From the NCBI RefSeq assembly GCF_963924675.1, contig NC_089219.1, positions 152,788,288 through 152,852,287 of the forward strand: a stretch of DNA of 64,000 nucleotides, written 5' to 3'. A program made the position numbers and the translations under genes. The notes beneath the pieces were generated by a model that was not told where the DNA came from, searched no databases, and saw nothing but the letters and a program-made list of their open reading frames with translations. Positions 1 through 11,799 of the stretch are shown here, piece after piece (positions within the stretch are counted from its first letter, which is position 1; every line of letters starts with the position of its first letter). The DNA is from Phocoena phocoena. Lineage: Eukaryota > Chordata > Mammalia > Artiodactyla > Phocoenidae.

Positions 1-376
1 GCAGGACCCAACCCTCCCCCAGCCCTGGCCCATTCAGTCTCACAGCCTGGCCCTGCCTCCCGGAGGGCGGCCAGCCCACCTCAGCTCCCTGAGGCAGCCA
101 CCCCGGGACCAAAGGGAGCCCTTGCCTGAGACCTCTGAAAGCGCCCCCTCTGGCCAGGGCCTCAAGGCCAGCAGAGGCAGAAGTTGGTGGAATAAGGCTT
201 TGGAGATACCAAACCCTGGCCCTGCCACTCACCACTGTGTGGCCTGACATGTTGACTTTATCCAAGGCTCAGTTTCCTCATGCATAAAATGAGGGCAACA
301 ATTGTAACTGGTGAGATGGTGACACAAATGAAACAATACATATAAAGAACCTGAAACATTAAAAAAAAAAACTCTA
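1..376. other. Intergenic DNA with a MIR relic
   Basis: No gene is evident. Bases about 226-355 resemble a plus-oriented MIR (tgtggcctgaca, tcagtttcctcatgcataaaatg). The rest is GC-moderate unique sequence. Confidence 0.5.
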
Positions 377-587
377 GGGCTTCTCTGGTGGCACAGTGGT
401 TGAGAGTCTGCCTGCTGATGCAGGGGACACGGGTTCATGCCCCGGTCCGGGAAGATCCCACATGCCGCGGAGCGACTGGGCCCGTGAGCCATGGCCGCTG
501 AGCCTGCGCATCCGGAGCCTGTGCTCCGCAACGGGAGAGGCCGCAGCAGTGAGAGGCCCGCATACCGCAAACAAACAAACAAAAAAA
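377..587 (+). mobile_element. CHR-type SINE, short young class
   Basis: tRNA-derived SINE beginning gggcttctctggtggcacag and ending in accgcaaacaaac and an A tail. The B-box-like region (gggttcatgcc) is visible. Flanked by ctcta on both sides. Immediately followed by a second SINE. Confidence 0.93.
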
Positions 588-595
588 CCTCTATA

Positions 596-804
596 GGGCT
601 TCCATGGTGGCGCAGTGGTTGAGAGTCCGCCTGCCGATGCACGGTACGTGGGTTCATGCCCCGGTCCAGGAAGATCCCACACGCCGCAGAGCGGCTGGGC
701 CCGTGAGCCATGGCCGCTGAGCTTGCGCGTCCGGAGACTGTGTTCCGCAACGGGAGAGGCCGCAACGGTGAGAGGCCCACGTAACGCAAAAAAAAAAAAA
801 AAAA
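596..804 (+). mobile_element. CHR-type SINE inserted at the tail of the previous one
   Basis: Same short class, ending in a 17-base A tail. Its target duplication cctctata is present at 588-595 and 805-812. The first copy includes the 3' flank of the preceding SINE, so this element is the younger of the two. Confidence 0.94.
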
Positions 805-812
805 CCTCTATA

Positions 813-1142
813 AATGTAAGCTCTTTTTACCTCTAGGATCCATCAAACTGCAGTACATCTCAGGCAGGGTGGGTCTCTGAGCCTGATGGGTGTGTCACTC
901 AGACATCTTACAGGTCCTGCCCCTCCCTCTGGTCTTCAGGTTTTTCCTGGAATCCCAGGAAAATGATGCAGGTTAGTAAAGCCCAGACATCCTAAATTTT
1001 ACAGGTACATTTAAAAATCTCTCCCATCAGCTGGTCAAGAATTAGCCTGTAATTAGACTGTAGGTGTCTGAAAAGAGAGAATGGTCCCATCTGAGCCTCT
1101 GACCCTGTGAAGCACAAGAGGGCAGGCGGAATTACCCCAGAT
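813..1142. other. Unique intergenic DNA
   Basis: No gene, RNA or repeat family is recognised here. Open frames are short and scattered. Confidence 0.4.
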
Positions 1143-1550
1143 GAGGAAACCAGGTCTGGAGAAGGGAAATGACTTGGCCAAGGTCACACAGGGAGCTAGC
1201 AGCAGAGTCCAAACCAAATCTACTCCTGCTTCTACCACGTAGAGTTACTATCTAACAGGCTTGATGCCAGGGCTGAAGGCCCCAGCAAACACAAGTCACA
1301 CCTAGAGCCACGCAACCTAACTCAGGGATTGGTTAGGTTTGGGGGAGATACTTCTGGGAGCTAATCAGAAATGTCTAAAACCCTCAGCAAATAGATCTAG
1401 TTCTTAGCTCTGCAACTTAAAGCCCTGAGACCTTGAGCATGTCCCTTTCCCTCTCTTGGTCCCCCCCTTCCTCCTTGTGGAATAAAGCAATTTTCCTTGA
1501 AGTCCCCAAGATGCCTTGTCCCCTGACTCTCAGGGGCTCCCAGCATTCAG
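1143..1550. repeat. 408-bp dispersed duplication, copy 1
   Basis: Nearly identical (about 96-97% by eye) to 6012-6421 in the same orientation. The first about 80 bp contain a minus-oriented MIR core (ggccaaggtcacacagggag), but identity extends far beyond it. Differences are about a dozen substitutions and a poly-C length change. Confidence 0.92.
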
Positions 1551-2980
1551 AGGAGGGGGTGTAAGGCCAAGTCTCCAGCCTTGATCTCATTGTCTTTCAA
1601 AGGACACAAGCCTTAGGAATATCTGGCCATTCATCCTACTCCCTGCCCCACCCCCTTCCCCTGCCTCCTGCTTCCCAGATGGATCTGTCCCTAGTCCCCT
1701 GGTTGTCAGTGCTGCAGCTGGCTGGCGGGGAGGGAAGGAAGAGGCCCCGGATTCATAACAGCCTTGCCTGTATCCACCAAGTAGATAGATACCCCCACCC
1801 ACCCCATTCACTCTGCAACTGTATCATCTCCAGTCACCCCTCTCCTCCCTGCACCCCATGCCCCAACCACAGGAGCCTAACAGATTCCCAAGTCAACAGC
1901 TCCTTGCAGCTGGACCCTTTGCTGGGGGGATGGGAGCCCTCTGAGCTGCATATCTCAGGGAGAAGACGACTTGGACCTCTGTTCCATTTGTCCCTGTGCA
2001 CGAGGTTGGTAGGAACAGTCACAAGTCACCTTGCCTGACACATTAAGGATGACGCAGAAGCCCAGGAACGTTCAATGGCTTGCTCAAGTTCAGGGTAGGA
2101 GCAGGAGGGGGAAGTCGCTCACTCAGTGTCTGGGAGGCACTTGGCCGGGACACCAGGCCTCCTCTGTACCCACCCCACTCCCGCCATAGCCTCCCCCAGT
2201 ATGGTGGTTGGGTAGATATGGGGGAGGGAACTCTGTCTTCTAACTCAGTTTGTTGTGCCGATTCAGGGAGAACTCCAATTTCAAACCTGCCAGTGAGGCG
2301 TGGCAAAGGGGGAAAAGATAAATCAAAGACCACACACCCTAAGGAAAGGAGGCTTCAGACCCACTGATACACTCCCCCGGCCCCCTGCCAGCTCCCAGAG
2401 CCTGACACAACAGCCCCTCCTACTGAATCTTTAATTAAAAGAACCAGGCTTACATGAGGATGGGTGTCAAGCTACATAATTAATCTGCACCAGAGACTGC
2501 CCCTCCTGGAGGGATGAAACAGATCAAAGCTCCATCTGTGGAGCACACACTCTCCAGGGGAGCTAGAAGTGAAAAACAGATTTGGAAAACCAAAAACATA
2601 GATGAGGAAAAAGAGGAGAGTTGGGAGTGAGGGAATGTTTGAGGAATGCTGGACAAGAAGGGCACAGGGCTCCAGGCCACGCTTGTTCCCTTGTGTCTCT
2701 CTTCACCCCCGGCCTCAGTGACAAGACAGTTGGTGTCCTCAGCTCCAGGTCACTGCAGCGAGCCCCCTGTCTCTGTCCACCTGACCCAAATGAAGATCCC
2801 TCTTATGACTTTCTTTCATCTCTGTTCCCAGTAACTTACAACCCTCCCTGACCACCCACCTTCTCTTTCAGGCTTCCAAGCCTTTGCAACTGCTGCTTCA
2901 TCTACCTGGAGTGTCCTTGGGTTGGGTTTTTGTCACTGGCAATCAAGAGCCTAACATAAGAGAATGCTCACCTGGGGGCG
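1551..2980. other. Intergenic DNA, no gene recognised
   Basis: GC-moderate, pyrimidine-rich sequence with many short frames on both strands. None has recognisable domains, splice structure or homology. No repeat family is clear. Confidence 0.4.
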
Positions 2981-2984
2981 TGGA

Positions 2985-3230
2985 GCAGAATGGATAGTTG
3001 TTAAGTGTGTGGACTTTGGAGGGAAATTGCCAAATTCAAATCCCTATGCCACCATTTGCTAGCTGTGTGACCCTGGGCAAGTCATTTAACTTCTCTGTGC
3101 CTCAGTTTACTCATCTGCCAAATTGGGTTGTAACAGTAGCCAACTCACAGAGTTGTCATTAATGAGTTAATATCTGTAAATATCTGATTAGAAGGATACA
3201 CCATGTAAGCACAGGCTGTTATTACTGCTA
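2985..3230 (+). repeat. MIR SINE relic
   Basis: Classic MIR core in plus orientation: tagctgtgtgaccctgggca, then cctcagtttactcatctgcc, then a diverged 3' part around cacagagttgtcattaatgag. Ancient mammalian repeat. Confidence 0.9.
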
Positions 3231-3951
3231 TGACCACACCCCACTGGATTGACAGGCAAGGGCTCCTTTGCAAAGTAGGTATGCGAGTTACTCATTCAGC
3301 CAGATGGGCCATGCCTGGTTCTGTAACCATGGAGCATCCCCTTGTGTGTTGTCCTCCAAGGCCACATCTAAGAGTGGGAGGACTGAACCACCAATGGGGG
3401 AGGAGTTAAGTGGGAGAGGACTGTGGACAGAGAGAGAGGGGAAGGTTGGGGAACAAGGGAGTATGCACATGGGACATCTAGGAAGTCCTTGTCTTCCATG
3501 TAGTACCAGGAAAGGGACACCCGCAGGCTCTGCAGAGGACAGGGCTGAGCTCTGGTCTCAGCGATCCTTGCAGGGGGACTTCTAGCCCCCTGAATGCGGC
3601 CTCCTATCCCCACAGCAGCTGGTTTCCTCCTAAAAAGTCTTAATTCAAATATACCTCGGCACCAGAAGATTAATTTATCTTCAGAGCTCCCCTTTGGTCT
3701 ATTGGAGGTATTCACATTCCTCCGACTCTCATAACTTTACTCTGTCTCACAAGAACTCAGACTCCTGGCCTTATTTTGCAAATAGAGCATTTGTCCCCCA
3801 TCCTTTACCTTACAAATTACTTACAAATTTGCTCCTCCAACTGAGCAAAAACATTTTAATCTGCCCTGTATAGGAAGGGAGGGAGGCAAGTGGGGAATGG
3901 GGTAGGATGAGGGATAATTAAATACATTCTGCTACATGAAAGAAGGAACAG
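3231..3951. other. Intergenic DNA, nothing recognised
   Basis: No gene or named repeat could be supported in this stretch. Confidence 0.4.
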
Positions 3952-3958
3952 CATAAAG

Positions 3959-4288
3959 CTTTTTAAAATTAATTAATTAATTAATTTAGGCTGCATTGGG
4001 TCTTCGTTGCTGTGCGTGGGCTTTCTCTGGTTGCGGCCAGCGGGGGCTACTCTTCGTTGCGGTGTGCAGGCTTCTCATTGCAGTGGCTTTACTTGCTGTG
4101 GAGCACAGGCTCTAGGCACTCAGGCTTCAGTTGTTGTGGCACGCGGGCTCTAAAGCGCAGGCTAAGTAGTTGTGGCGCGTGGGCTTAGCTGCTCCACAGC
4201 ATGTGGGATCTTCCCGGACCACAGCTCGAACCCGTGTCTCCTGCTTTGGCAGGCGGATTCTTAACCACTGCACCACCAGGGAAGTCCC
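3959..4288 (-). mobile_element. CHR-type SINE, long class
   Basis: Minus-oriented: the plus strand ends caccaccagggaagtccc and the A tail appears as (AATT)n-like sequence at 3967-3988. Target duplication cataaag lies at 3952-3958 and 4288-4294. Confidence 0.93.
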
Positions 4289-4294
4289 ATAAAG

Positions 4295-5301
4295 AATTTT
4301 TAATGTGCTGCTTTTCCCAGTGAATTAACACAAACAATCCCTCTCTCCTATCTGGTACTCAGTAAATAAGACAGAATGACTGTCTTTCCTTGCTCTGATA
4401 AGTCATAAAGTCCATGCAGCCAAGTCAGCAGTAAACCTAGTTTATATGCAGTTTTTGTTTTGGGACCCCAGGCCAAGGTGAAGAAAATATTCGTTGAAAA
4501 GAAGTGAGAATGTTCATTCACTGTCTGTGTTTGGTAGGGGGAGGGTCTACCTGGCTTGGTGTTGGGAACTGAAGGGTGGTCTCCCTCTCCTCCAAATGCA
4601 GTTCTCTGGTTTCCAGACAAACCAGGGTTAGGCTACCCATCCTTATGTGGGACCCCACAGGCAGCTCCAGTGAATGACCGCGATGTGGGACCTCATTCCA
4701 GCTGAGCACAAAAGTGTGCAGGAAAGAAGGGGAGATTCGGGCAGGACAGGTTCTGGCCTCAGTTGGGCCCTGCTTTACTCATTACAGATATTTCAGGCTC
4801 TCCCTAGTGCTGTGACCGGTCTGTCTGTCCTTGGTTCCACAGGGGAATCGCACGCAGATCCTGGTTACTACTTGTACGTTGAGCATGCTGGGAGATTCTA
4901 GGGACAATAATTTCTGAGTAAATTACCTAAGTGCAGAGGGTCTAACATGGGAGCTAGGAGAGCACAGAGCAGGGACAGGAAGTGGGAATAAGTGATTTGT
5001 GCATTAATCACAAAGCAATCAGTGGATGACAAGGGGCCCTGGAGCCACTGGGTCTGTCCAGCTGGACTCGACAGAGGGAAAGGTCACACTTGCTCCATCC
5101 ATCACCAAGATACCCACATACCTGGCTTCCATGTGCCCAGGCCTCCTGTTTCTGGCTCAGCAGAGATGCTGCTCTGACCTGGCTCATTGTCCTTGATCCT
5201 CTGGGCCATCCCAGCATCCACATGCCCTGCCACACCTGGCACAGGCCACGGGGTCCCCTTGGCCAGCACAGTGCAGAGGAGGGCATGGCTTTGGCCAGTT
5301 A
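4295..5301. other. Intergenic DNA before the solo LTR
   Basis: Unique sequence with no recognisable gene. Overlapping short frames at 5000-5300 occur on both strands and look like chance openings in GC-rich DNA. Confidence 0.4.
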
Positions 5302-5306
5302 ACCTT

Positions 5307-5743
5307 TGTAAGGCCAACTGGTCCGAGGCAGGGGAACGCAATCAGACTCACAGGTTGCATCAGACCGAAACTTTCTGGACCACCTGGTTCCAGAAACTGA
5401 CCTGGAGACTTTCCGGACCACCCAGTTCCAGGAACTGATCTGGTGACTTTCCACCCGGCCCAGGCTTCCCGCCTTTCGAGGGGTGGGACTAACGGTCCCA
5501 AGACTGATGCGACCGGCACCAGATATTGCCACGATACCCGAAAAGACCACCAAATAAGGAATACCCTGTGCCCTCCCGGATTCACCACACTCCTTTCCCT
5601 TCTTCCCCTATAAATTCTGCCCAAACCCTCGCCCGGGCGCGACTTCTCTGGCCCCTTTCTCTCGGACCAGTGAACCTCGCCCGGGAGCGTTCCCAAATAA
5701 AGCTTGTTTAAGCGCTCCTCCGTTTTTGGTGCCGTTCCTTACA
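5307..5743 (+). mobile_element. Solo LTR of a class I (gammaretrovirus-like) endogenous retrovirus
   Basis: The element is 437 bp with perfect 7-bp terminal inverted repeats (TGTAAGG and CCTTACA) and a 5-bp target duplication ACCTT at 5302-5306 and 5744-5748. It has a TATA box (tataaat, 5609-5615) and a polyadenylation signal (aataaa, 5696-5701). The U3 carries 38-bp tandem repeats (5371-5408, 5409-5446, then a partial third). No internal viral region or coding sequence remains, so this is a recombined solo LTR. Class assignment is by layout, not by a database match. Confidence 0.88.
5371..5460 (+). repeat. 38-bp U3 tandem repeat within the solo LTR
   Basis: Units starting ctttctggaccac and ctttccggaccac are adjacent and equal in length. 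A third unit begins at 5447 and breaks off. Repeats at this position in gammaretroviral LTRs usually act as enhancers. Confidence 0.85.
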
Positions 5744-5748
5744 ACCTT

Positions 5749-6011
5749 TAGGAAGCCGTTTTGGGGGCTGGCCCTCCTCAGCTCCCGAAGTCTGCATCCT
5801 CCTCTTCCTACACCTTGTATCTTCCTGGTTGTCACGGGGCAGGGAGAGAGGGCACATTTCCCACTGCTCTCCCACCAACTCACTCTGCTGATCCTCCCCA
5901 GCTTCCTCCTTCTCCTGTCAGGTCCATCCCTACCCCTCAGACCCGGACAGCACAGAGGACCCTGCTGGAGGGAGCCCCTTGCCTACCTTCCCCGGCTCCT
6001 CTCTGGCTGGA
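5749..6011. other. Unique sequence between LTR and duplication
   Basis: No gene or repeat is recognised. The stretch tgggggctgg at 5762-5771 only superficially resembles a retroviral primer site and lies outside the target duplication. Confidence 0.4.
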
Positions 6012-6421
6012 GAGGAAACCAGGTCTGGAGAAGGGAAATGACTTGGCCAAGGTCACACAGGGAGCTAGCAGCAGAGTCCAAACCAAATCTACTCCTGCTT
6101 CTACCACGTAGAGTTACTATCTAACAGGCTTGATGCCAGGGCTGAAGGCCCCAGCAAATACAAGTCACACCTAGAGCCACCCTACCTAACTCAGGGATTG
6201 GTTAGGTTTGGGGGAGATACTTCTGGGAGCTAACCAGAAATGTCTAAAACCCTCAGCAAATAGATCTAGCTCTTAGCTCTGCAACTTAAAGCCCTGAGAC
6301 CTTGAGCATGTCCCTTTCCCTCTCTTGGTCCCCCCCCCCTTCCTCCTTATGGAATGAGGCAATTTTCCATTAAGTCCCCAAGATGCCTGTCCCCTGACTC
6401 TCAGGGGCTCCCAGAATTCAG
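6012..6421. repeat. 408-bp dispersed duplication, copy 2
   Basis: Second copy, 4.87 kb from copy 1 and about 270 bp beyond the solo LTR. Similarity starts abruptly at gaggaaaccagg and stops at attcag on both sides. The flanks do not match. Confidence 0.92.
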
Positions 6422-6639
6422 CAATGCACATGAGTGCATTGCCCTAACGTCTTGGGTCCCAGGTTCAGATCAATTTGTTTCTGACATTGTTTTCATGGCA
6501 AGTGTGTTAAGCCTTAAAGGGCATTTCCATTTGAACGGGAGCACTGTCTTTGCCCAGATGTGACACTTGGCAGTGGATCTCAGCAGTGGTGACGGTCTGG
6601 GGGAGGAAAGAGTCTTGACTATAAGGGCTGATTCATGGC

Positions 6640-6830
6640 TCAAATCCACAGCTCTGGATTCAGACCCCGGATTTCAATCTGGCACAACAACTTCCTAGCT
6701 GTACAACCTTGGGCCAGTCATCTAACCTCTTCTAGTTCCTCATCAGTAACAGGTATAAACATACCCACCTCACAGATCAAGGAGAGGATTTAATAAGTGT
6801 ATATTTTAAGAACCCGGTACAAGTTTGAAA
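6640..6830 (+). repeat. MIR SINE relic
   Basis: Diverged plus-oriented MIR: cctagctgtacaaccttggg, then tcatctaacctcttct, then a 3' part with ggagaggatttaataagt. Confidence 0.75.
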
Positions 6831-7998
6831 CTGTTCCCCTTTGCATGGTAAGGCTGGTGTTTCTGGCATTGAAGAGGGGGTGAGGGGAGGTGAATCAAAT
6901 TGTCCTCTGAAGCTGAATGCCAGGAGGGCAGGTTATTTTAAAGGTACTTGGCCCCAAATATCTATAGCACAGCACCCCTCTGCATTTTCACCATTATAGT
7001 CATTTTTCAGGGTAAGCATCATTGTTCCCCTAGGGTCCTCTTTTGAAATGTGAAAATCCTTGGGAAGTCAAAGTCACTAATACTGTACCGTGAGAAGTTT
7101 AATCAGATGATTTTGTTTATTTCGTTGGAGAAAACACAGGGTGCCCTGCAGCTCAGAGTCCAGAAGAAGCAAGGATTGTCCCAGCTGTGGAAGGCACACT
7201 ATGTGCCTGGACCTGAGCCAGGCACTCGCTTACCCATGACCTCATTCCACTCTCAGGACAACTCTCAGAGGTAGTTATTGTAAAACGGTAATTTTTTTAA
7301 AAGGTAACATCAAGATCTTTGTACAAATATAAAATTAACACACGTCAATGATATCATTTAACTCATCAATTAATGAGGGATCTAGCAAGATGTTACAATT
7401 GCTCAAAAGAGAATCCAAAGCGCAGATGTACATAAGCCATCAGGAATGCTTGCAATTAATTTACTCAACAGACACAACATTGGTCAATATCCACAGGGCA
7501 ACAATCCACTGCATGTCCACTGGATACAATTTGTATTTTTATTGGCAAAATCATTTGCACTATGATCAGTTTTCTACAATTTACAGAGTGGTAAAAGAGC
7601 TCAAAGACAATGAAAGGCAAAGATAATCCAAAGAGAAACTAGACAGGACACCCAATAACCTTTTTTGCCCATTTCAAAGTCTTTCACAACTTTTCCTAAC
7701 ATGATGACTATCCTCCTTTCATGACAAAGCAGAAACGACAGAGACGGGCACAGAAAGTGGGAAGGGAAAAGCCATCTAGTGCCAGCCCCATCGGAGTGCT
7801 GAGGAAGTCCATGACAAAGATGTCACATCTGGGATGAAATTAGGAAAATAAGAATGAGATAACTTTCTCATAAAGCTATAAGATTTTATTCAAAGGACCG
7901 TCCTTTATTAGAGATTATCTCCTTCACACATTTGTGGCATTAAAATGTACTTTCCTTTATGAAAGGATGGCAGTAATATATGGTAGCAGTAGTTGTTC
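6831..7998. other. Unique AT-rich intergenic DNA
   Basis: No named repeat is recognised. The block about 7295-7680 has well-mixed unique sequence unlike the surrounding repeats and could be a conserved non-coding element, which I cannot test. The 92-residue open frame at 7348-7626 has no recognisable domain. Confidence 0.35.
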
Positions 7999-8211
7999 TT
8001 TTTTTTTTTTTTAATTTATTTATTTGGCTGCGCTGGGTCTTAGTTACGGCACACCGGATCTTCGTTGCGGCATGCAGGATCTTTTAGTTGCGGCATGCAG
8101 GCTCTTAGTTGTAGCATGCATGTGGGATCTAGTTCCCTGACCAAGGATCGAACCCTGGTCCCCTGCATTGGGAGTGCGGAGTCTTAACCACTGGACCACC
8201 AGGGAAGTCCC
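7999..8211 (-). mobile_element. CHR-type SINE, older short class
   Basis: Minus-oriented element with T-rich tail at the left and ccaccagggaagtccc at the right. Imperfect target duplication agtagttgttc / agtagttgtcc lies at 7988-7998 and 8213-8223. Confidence 0.92.
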
Positions 8212-8223
8212 GAGTAGTTGTCC

Positions 8224-10530
8224 TTTTTTTAATGTACGTGTTTGATGAAATAAAGGCTGGCAACCCTACGTAAGTCCCCATCTTAAAAAAAAGTCAATTT
8301 TTATTGCTGTGCTTTATTTTTAATTCCATTCATCTGTGATAGCCAAAATTCTGGAAATGCTGATCCTGTTCACAATTCTGAAATTTTGTGCTGTAGGTAA
8401 ATTCCTTAAAGGATGATTCCTGAGCGATACTACCGAGGTCCCCTAACCTATCAGAGTTCTCCTTGTAGTGGAGGATGGGAAGCTGATTTGGACAGGGCAT
8501 CCAGATATGAGGCTGAATAGAGAAGGAAGAAGAAAATGATGACCCATGGTCTGACTCCCAGGGATGCCAGAGGGGGTTAAGATGGAGGAGAGCTAGGAAG
8601 TCACCCTCCCCGGCACTGGCCTCAGAATTCATTCTGTGCGTTGTGCTGCAGGCCTGTCAACAGCCCTTACCTACACCATCCTCCCTGCCCGTAGCAGAGA
8701 AATTTCTGAGGCTCAATAAAACCTGGCCTATGCTGGATGTGGTCCAGGAAGGATAGGCAACAGGGCTTGGGACCACCTCCCTTCTGAGAGCCCACCCTAA
8801 GGCCTAGGGTATGGGGATGTAAGCAAAGTAAGGAAGCAGAGGCATTACAGACTTCTGAAGCCAACGACTGACTAGACCTGGAGGACTGGAACAGAGATTT
8901 CCTGGCATGTTAGATATTGACATTTGCAGCCTGGTTTTCAACTCCTCCATATCAGGAGTTTCCTTGGCAAAGCCCTGCTGCCTCCCCCACATTTGCCTGC
9001 CCCACTGCTACAAGTCAGAAACAGCAGAGGGACTGCTTTTTAAAGGCACGGTGCTGCCCTCCAGAGAGCAAGACGCCCCGGTGGCCCCTCCCCAAAGATC
9101 GGGGAGGGCAGGCGCCGGAGTTTGGGGTTTCATTCCCATCACCGTCCAGAGGGGAAGGTGGGTTGAGTCCGAAAGAGGATCCACAGGCACAAGCATTCTG
9201 TGTCAAGTGCCTGCTTTCTGCTGGACTCACAGCAGAGAAAGAGAGCAGAGGGAAGGAGATAGTTCCCGAAGGTTTTCTTAAAAAGTGCGTTTAAACTTAA
9301 GACTATAGTGCAGCTGAACAGCTGGATTGGAAAATTGGTTGTTTAGCTCTGCAGTCGGTGTCAGGGCCCACTGGCTGAGAGAGAATAAAAGCTGTTTGAG
9401 TTTGTGAACTGCCAGTGCTGTGAACCAAGGCAAAGGGCCTCTAGGGAGCGGGGACTCAGTGACCTCTTTTCCCCATTTCCACACATCAGGGGGAATGACA
9501 GCACTGAGCTAAGGAACCATTGCCAGGGGCCTGGGCTGGTAGCACGACAGGCAGTGGCCCTGCTCTAGAGTTTTCCTGTTCCCAGCTCTGCCTTTAAGGA
9601 ATCACAGCCCCAGAATTCCAGAATCTTAGATCCAGAGGGGACCAGAGATTGCACAGAATGCCCGCTTCAGCTCCCTGGACAGATGGTCCCCTAGCACAGA
9701 TGCCCAGTGCCCCAGGGAATGCTCACAACTCTTCTGCCCCGATGTTTGCCAGCTCAGATGGGTAGTACATTTCCTTCTTGTGTGTGCTGAAACCCACATC
9801 CCTTCCACCAACCAGCCTGGTGGGTATATCCCTTAAATGGGAATGGCCCCTCAGATGACCTGACCCACAGGTCACAGACTACCCAAACTCACCTGCAGGC
9901 ATTTTTTTCTTGGCCTAACTAGTGCTTAAAACTCTTTTGTTAAATCCAGTATTTACTCCAGCCCCAGCACTCCCTGTTGTCCCCTGGCCCAGCCACTTTC
10001 CTTGTCTGTGAGACCCGGCTGGTCTCCAGAGTTACACTATGGGTTTTTGCAGTGACCATATACGAAGAGCCTCCTTGGTCTAGTGTTCATTCCCTTCCTT
10101 TATAAATTAGCCTCTTCCCTTCCAGAGCTACACTCACCCCAGGGATTTCCTTCCTCTTGTTCTGCTCTTATCTCCATCTTGTGACCTTTATTAATATAAA
10201 ACCAACCAAACCAGCAGAGCAATTTTACTGTTCCTTTTCCTGTGCGCGTGCATTTAAGTCAGTGGCTCCAATCAGCAGCAGTATCACCTCTACCTTACCT
10301 TCTGGGATCTGGGGAAACCAGGGGTGTTATCATAATGACTGGGGCAATTAATGCTTGGGGGCCAGAGACGCTAAGCATCCCGCAGTGCAAGGGACAGTCC
10401 CATTTAAAAAAAAAAAGCCACTAACCCTCACGGAGAAGCACTGATTTAAATGGAACGGGCTTAATTTTTTCCCTATATCTTTTATTTAACTTCTTTCTCT
10501 ATACTTCTTTAAAATGGGGATAACATTTCA
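8224..10530. other. Intergenic DNA, no gene recognised
   Basis: Mixed unique sequence. Short open frames around 8900-9300 overlap on both strands and lack any domain or splice logic. No clear repeat family. Confidence 0.4.
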
Positions 10531-10645
10531 TTCACAGAACACTACATTTCCTTCATAGGGTTGTTGTGAAGATCACACAAGATAAAACAAAACAGATGCC
10601 TGACACATCTGAGAACATAATAAATGTTAGTGATGATGGCCGATT
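10530..10645 (+). repeat. MIR SINE 3' part
   Basis: Plus-oriented MIR end: tagggttgttgtgaagatca and the terminal agaacataataaatgttag. Confidence 0.7.
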
Positions 10646-11799
10646 TAAAAAACTGAATGGTGAGACAAGAACAGGTGTGTCTACTCATGGATCTGGAGTC
10701 TAGTCCTACTAGAATAGCTAGTCTGCCATTAAACAACCATATAGTTCTGACCATGGCATTTCTCGTCTCCAAACAATGAGAGGTTGTACTAGATTTCTGG
10801 AGACCTGTTCTTCCCAAATATTCTGTGGTTCTGTGTTACTAATAAGATGCATGACATACCCTTTTGATTTTCTTTCAGGCTTTCCTAGTCTGGGCCAGCA
10901 CTCCCAGGAACAATGTTGAGAGCTGACCTGAGGCTATATTTCCTCCTACATCAGATTAAAGGACAAAGAAGACAGGTAAAGAAGAAACAGTGTGTACAGG
11001 ACAGATGCACACAGGATATCATTTCTTCCCTGAAGTCTGTGATATTTTGCGGGAGGCTGTGTTGGCTGGTGGCTTCAATTTTTTCCAGTTGTCTCCCTTC
11101 CTCAAATGGAGAAAGAGCTTTCTCCCCAGAAAACATCGTTTTGTGCTGATCACTAGACTCTCACCACAAAGGGATTCAGGGAAGCAGCTTCTGAGGCTCA
11201 GCAGTGAGGCAGAGGCTCAGAAATAGATCCCCCCACCCTCCCTTCCCGCCTGCTAGAAGGAAGGCTGACCGTGATTGGAGGCAAGAGGACATCAAAGGGA
11301 AAAAACAGAGGTTCAGTTCATTGGAATAAACCAGGAAGAAAGGAACTGCAATAGCTTATTATTGAGAGAATAATTCGTACCTAGGTTACATATAGTAAGA
11401 GGAGATGGAGCATGGATGGTAGAAATTAACAAAATAAAAATCAGAAATATAATCTTCTTTGTGCCTGGTGTGGAGTTAGAGTACCATTTACTCCAAATTT
11501 CTTACTTCAGATTTCCCTCCTGGATATTTGAGGAATCTTACAAATGATTCCTCTAAGCACCAGGAAGAAGAATATTCAAATAAGACTTGAACCTAGGGGG
11601 TTATCCTCAGGCAGATTCAAGTATGCTGTTTTAGTGGCAAAGGGACCTTCCTCTTAGATTTTACAGATTGCTGGGGCCCTCTGGTGGAAGATAAAGGTTA
11701 CATCTGCTGGTTAAAGGCCACACTCACGTTTGAGGAAGCTGCAGCCCCCAATTCTGAGGTAAGCAAGAGAAAGAGGAAATATCAGGTGCTAAGTATCTC
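10646..11799. other. Intergenic DNA, nothing recognised
   Basis: Unique sequence with short frames only. Confidence 0.35.

Noticed and set aside
377..836. Open frames with the recurring peptide start MVESLPADAGDTGSCPGPG and similar, on both strands
   Set aside because: They coincide exactly with CHR SINE copies here and at 28.6, 32.8, 40.2, 55.5, 59.7, 61.2 and 63.7 kb. The SINE body simply lacks stops in several frames; there is no sign of a gene.
5184..5696. 170-residue minus-strand frame across the solo LTR
   Set aside because: It spans LTR and flank regardless of the insertion boundaries, so it cannot be an old gene, and no viral protein is recognisable.
5759..5775. Possible retroviral primer-binding site after the LTR (gttttgggggctgg)
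   Set aside because: It lies beyond the 5-bp target duplication, so it is host flank, and the element is a solo LTR.
7348..7626. 92-residue open frame
   Set aside because: AT-rich, no domain recognised and no supporting signals; kept only as a possible non-coding conserved block.
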